Part shown: positions 7,610-10,374 of the stretch, piece by piece | Numbering within the stretch: the first letter of the stretch is position 1 | Layout of the letters: the number at the start of each line of letters is the position of its first letter | Source: Conidiobolus incongruus B7586 | Lineage: Eukaryota; Entomophthoromycota; Entomophthoromycetes; Entomophthorales; Conidiobolaceae | DNA: 10,374 nucleotides | Reading direction: 5' to 3' | NCBI GenBank assembly: GCA_000697335.1 | Contig: JNEM01013326.1 | Coordinates: forward strand, 1-10,374 | Program-made: the position numbers and the translations under genes | Notes under the pieces: model-generated | Told to the model about the DNA's origin: nothing | The model's input: the letters and a program-made list of their open reading frames with translations, nothing else | Databases searched by the model: none

Positions 7610-10008
7610 GATTAATGATTAAAATGTAGGAAAAACAAATTCTATGGTCTAACTATTTGATCTCTTTACACCATTTTATATATCCCTAAGTTTAATGTTA
7701 TTTCTTACATTATACTCTAAAATATTTCATCTCAAAGAAGTAAAATAAAGTAATTGGATTCTGAGGTATATTTTTTATATTATTGATATTGAAATAGTAA
7801 AATTTAGATTATTATATAATAATCCATTTATTATATTTACATTTTTAATTTGAATACATTAACTGCCAAGTTCATATATCACTTCAGATTTTGATAACCA
7901 AGTTTGATCTAAGTTAGGTACTAATAATATGATTAAATCAAAAACATAAATTTAGCAAAACTTATAATAATTCATTTCATTAACTAACAGTAATTATAGA
8001 CTTTGAATATTTGTGAATTATTATTTAGTGTAAATTTAATATAAAAAATATTTTGAGAATTGAAATGTAGTAATTTTGTAGTAAACTGTGTGAAAAATAA
8101 AAATTGCAATCAGATAAGATTGATTAGAAATAATGTTAATAATTAAATCAAAATTTAATCAATAAAGAACCTTCCTACTTTCCAGTATATTGGATCTATA
8201 GAATATCAATTCAAATCAAATTTTAAATATTTATTAATCAGATAAATATATAAGTAATTCACAATTATATCAATGTGATAAAATTTTCTATTGTTTTTTA
8301 GCTTAGTAAAAATATTTTTATTTTGGTTTAATTCAACAGTACTCTTGATTAAAATAACACTAAACTCACTTAAAAATTTTAAAAATTTCAAGTTTTTAAA
8401 TTAAATTTTAACTTGTTAAGAAAAATATATGAACCTTAAATACCTATATTTAAATTTGTTTATAAAATGTTAGAGAAACATAATATTAATATAATATTTT
8501 ATTAGAGGATTCGTTATTTCATTGAAAAATATTAACAAAGGTATTATATGAATTATAACTACTTTAATCTGAAGACAGCCGATGTCAAGAGGTATTTCAC
8601 TTTCTGCAAAAATGGTTACTATTCCTTTATTTATAGGTTCAATATAATATTTTGATTGATCTATTATATTAACACTCAAACTGTCTTAACTTCAATTTTA
8701 ATAAAGTAATTGAGTATAATCATCAAAATATAATGTCAACTTTTCCCTATAACTGTAGCACAATGGGTCATTTGACACTATTACGAACATTATTTATTAA
8801 ATTTTAGATCCTACCAAATTTTATTATATCTGAAAATATAAAAATATATATATGAAATATTCACCGAAAAGGATTAAATAATATATTATTTAATTCTAAT
8901 TATAGATACAATTGGAAATTAGAAATGTATATCTCTTTAAAATCTATAAATGTATATATTTATATTTATATTTGAAATAATTCTAGCTTGGATAAATTAT
9001 CAAATGTTGATGGGTGTATTAAATGAATTAAAATTGTTTATGTGAATTTTCAAGTCTTTAAAATCTATATTCAAATCAATTTTATTGATTAGATTAAGAG
9101 AATATGATGGTTATTGTTCAGTATCCACATCCTCACATTTATATAATTTTCCCTATTTATGAATTATCACTCAATTCATGATTTTGTAAGTAATAATAAC
9201 ATCTTACTGACAACGATTTAGGCATGGTTTTAAAAATTCAGAATATGCGGTTAACCCATTATGTTGGGTTAGGTATTAGGTTTCTCAATCGATTTTAAAT
9301 TCGAATTATTACATGAGTAAGGCAAAAATATGAAAAAATGAAATAACAAGTTTAAGATTATTGATAATTGAACTATTGCTCTGTAAACATTTAGAAAACT
9401 TAGAATCTGGTTTAAATTGTCTTGTTTGAAATGGAATAATAAATTGAATTTGGTTCAGACTTTCAGGAAGTTTTCCTGCAATTATAATTTGAATTTAATA
9501 TATCAAAAATATGAATCGATATACAATAAACATTCTTATTACACTTAATTTTTAGAGCCATTTAATCAACTTAATGTATTATTATCTTAATTTTGATTTT
9601 AAATTTTAAAAAGTATCAAATATAATTCAATCTTACGTAATATATATTTAATTATTTTTTGCAAATTGAAATTTTAAATTAAAAGAAATATATCAAATAA
9701 GTTATAAACTTAAAACAAATTTTTTAATCAATAGTTCAATTAAATAAAATAGAGAATTTTACATTAATCAAATTAAAAATCTTTATATTTAATATGATTA
9801 CTAATTGAAAATATATGGGGAAGCTATAGAGTATAATTATTTAAAATTTATTATAGTATAATTTTATTAATAAGGATTGAATTTAGGATATTTACAACTA
9901 ACAATACTTATCTATTACTTTGTAATTTAAATAATGGGAATTTTTTGCGATTGAAAAAAAATAAACATTTTAATATATACAAAGTAAAAATAAATATATA
10001 ATATAAAA
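7610..10008. other. Long A+T-rich stretch without recognisable gene
   Basis: There is no supported gene over about 2.4 kb. Short minus-strand open frames at 8206-8391 and 8470-8679 are within chance for this composition. The second includes IEPINKGIVTIFAESEIPL, reads somewhat protein-like and lies in a slightly G+C-richer patch, so a faint gene remnant there cannot be excluded. A small hairpin (TAACCCA, six-base loop, TGGGTTA; 9252-9271) has no downstream T-run and no known role. CA and TG are not depleted as they are at the left end of the window. Confidence 0.55.
9915..9987. repeat. 10-base inverted repeat beside the mariner 3' end
   Basis: TTACTTTGTA at 9915-9924 and its exact reverse complement TACAAAGTAA at 9978-9987 lie 53 bases apart, shortly past the mariner transposase stop. 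Mariner elements usually end within some tens of bases of the stop, in short terminal inverted repeats, so one of these could belong to the element's end. The far end of the element lies outside the window and cannot be compared. Chance pairing is also possible in such A+T-rich sequence. Confidence 0.35.
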
Positions 10009-10374
10009 TTAATAATTTCCTTTATTTCTAATAACTTTTTGCCATACTTTTGGCAAAGATCTAACACCTAAAAAACAGTTCTTTTTATTAAGGACTGAAA
10101 TTTGATGTTTCACAAACCAATTAAATTTTCCTGCAGAAATTTTCTTTCCTGCAAGCTGGTTTTTTAATTGCCCAAAACAATTATAATCACATGGGTTATA
10201 ATCTGGGGAATATACTGGATGTGGTAGTTCTTTCCAGTTATTTTTAATTAGAAAGTTTTTTACAACTTTAGATTTATGTATTTTGCAATTATCATGCAAA
10301 ATAATAGGTCTTCTCAAATTATATTGAGAATACCAATTAGAAATAGTTTTATTTAAAAAAGAAATATAAAGTTT
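9978..10374 (-). mobile_element. Mariner element, 3' portion (left boundary uncertain)
   Basis: The transposase above implies a mariner element entering from the right edge. Its end nearest this window should lie just past the stop codon. I place it tentatively at the TACAAAGTAA half of the inverted repeat, but no TA target copy or terminal repeat can be proven without the other end. The true boundary may be anywhere from about 9910 to 10000. Confidence 0.4.
10009..10374 (-). CDS. Mariner transposase, C-terminal part (continues past right edge)
   Basis: This is the C-terminal 121 residues of a mariner-family DDD transposase, which cuts and pastes its element into TA sites. The frame is open from the right edge to TAA at 10009-10011. 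It shows PIILHDN, with the second catalytic Asp at 10291-10293, then WKELPHPVYSPDYNPCDYN, with the third at 10186-10188. Thirty-four residues lie between them, the D34D spacing of true mariners. The C-terminus (LPKVWQKVIRNKGNY) ends where family members end. The first Asp and the helix-turn-helix would lie beyond the window. There is no internal stop, Trp codons are intact and CA/TG dinucleotides are kept, unlike the Tc1 relic. Codon use is strongly A+T-biased. The TTG at 10315-10317 is an internal Leu, not a start. Whether the whole gene is intact cannot be judged. Confidence 0.93.
   Translation of the reverse strand, partial: KLYISFLNKTISNWYSQYNLRRPIILHDNCKIHKSKVVKNFLIKNNWKELPHPVYSPDYNPCDYNCFGQLKNQLAGKKISAGKFNWFVKHQISVLNKKNCFLGVRSLPKVWQKVIRNKGNY

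Noticed and set aside
8206-8391. 61-residue minus-strand open frame
   Set aside because: It is rich in Lys, Asn, Ile, Phe and Leu, as any frame through such A+T-rich DNA would be, with no motif or supporting neighbour.
8470-8679. 69-residue minus-strand open frame
   Set aside because: It reads somewhat protein-like in its first half, but begins at TTG right after a stop, matches no family I know, and is within chance length.
9252-9271. Hairpin TAACCCA/TGGGTTA as terminator or telomere-like repeat
   Set aside because: A single seven-base stem with no T-run after it and no repeated TTAGGG units. No gene ends here.

Overview
The window is very A+T-rich, with almost no CpG over long stretches, and holds no complete protein-coding gene. 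It is best explained as a gene-poor, transposon-bearing part of a fungal genome, most likely a filamentous ascomycete. The main reason is a Tc1-type transposon at the left whose coding frame carries a textbook repeat-induced point mutation (RIP) pattern. The frame is kept over about 342 codons without an indel, but it has 28 internal TAA/TAG stops, no TGA and no TGG, and C:G to T:A changes at catalytic codons. RIP is established knowledge for Pezizomycotina. A decayed gene that looks like a fungal DUF4470/MYND-associated protein supports a fungal host. The exact lineage cannot be read from this sequence.

Layout. 1-543: A+T-rich sequence poor in CA/TG. 544-2115: a full-length but dead Tc1-like transposon of the Sleeping Beauty-type IR/DR architecture, flanked by TA on both sides, with its transposase relic on the minus strand. 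2118-3774: A+T-rich DNA with no gene. 3775-4683: a G+C-richer island with a stop-depleted plus-strand frame of unknown identity. 4684-5396: A+T-rich DNA with no gene. 5397-5747: a minus-strand frame of 117 codons with one internal TAG, unrecognised. 5748-6304: mixed sequence with a 21-base near-perfect direct repeat. 6305-7609: scattered plus-strand pieces of a decayed gene resembling fungal DUF4470-family proteins, clearest at 7197-7609. 7610-10008: A+T-rich DNA with no gene. 10009-10374: the C-terminal part of a mariner (D34D) transposase on the minus strand, open to the right edge and free of stops.

The parts do not form an operon or pathway. They record two transposon histories, one heavily C-to-T mutated Tc1 element and one apparently unmutated mariner, laid among remnants of host genes. 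I found no new biological system. The most informative points are the IR/DR structure preserved through RIP-like mutation, and the contrast between the two transposons.
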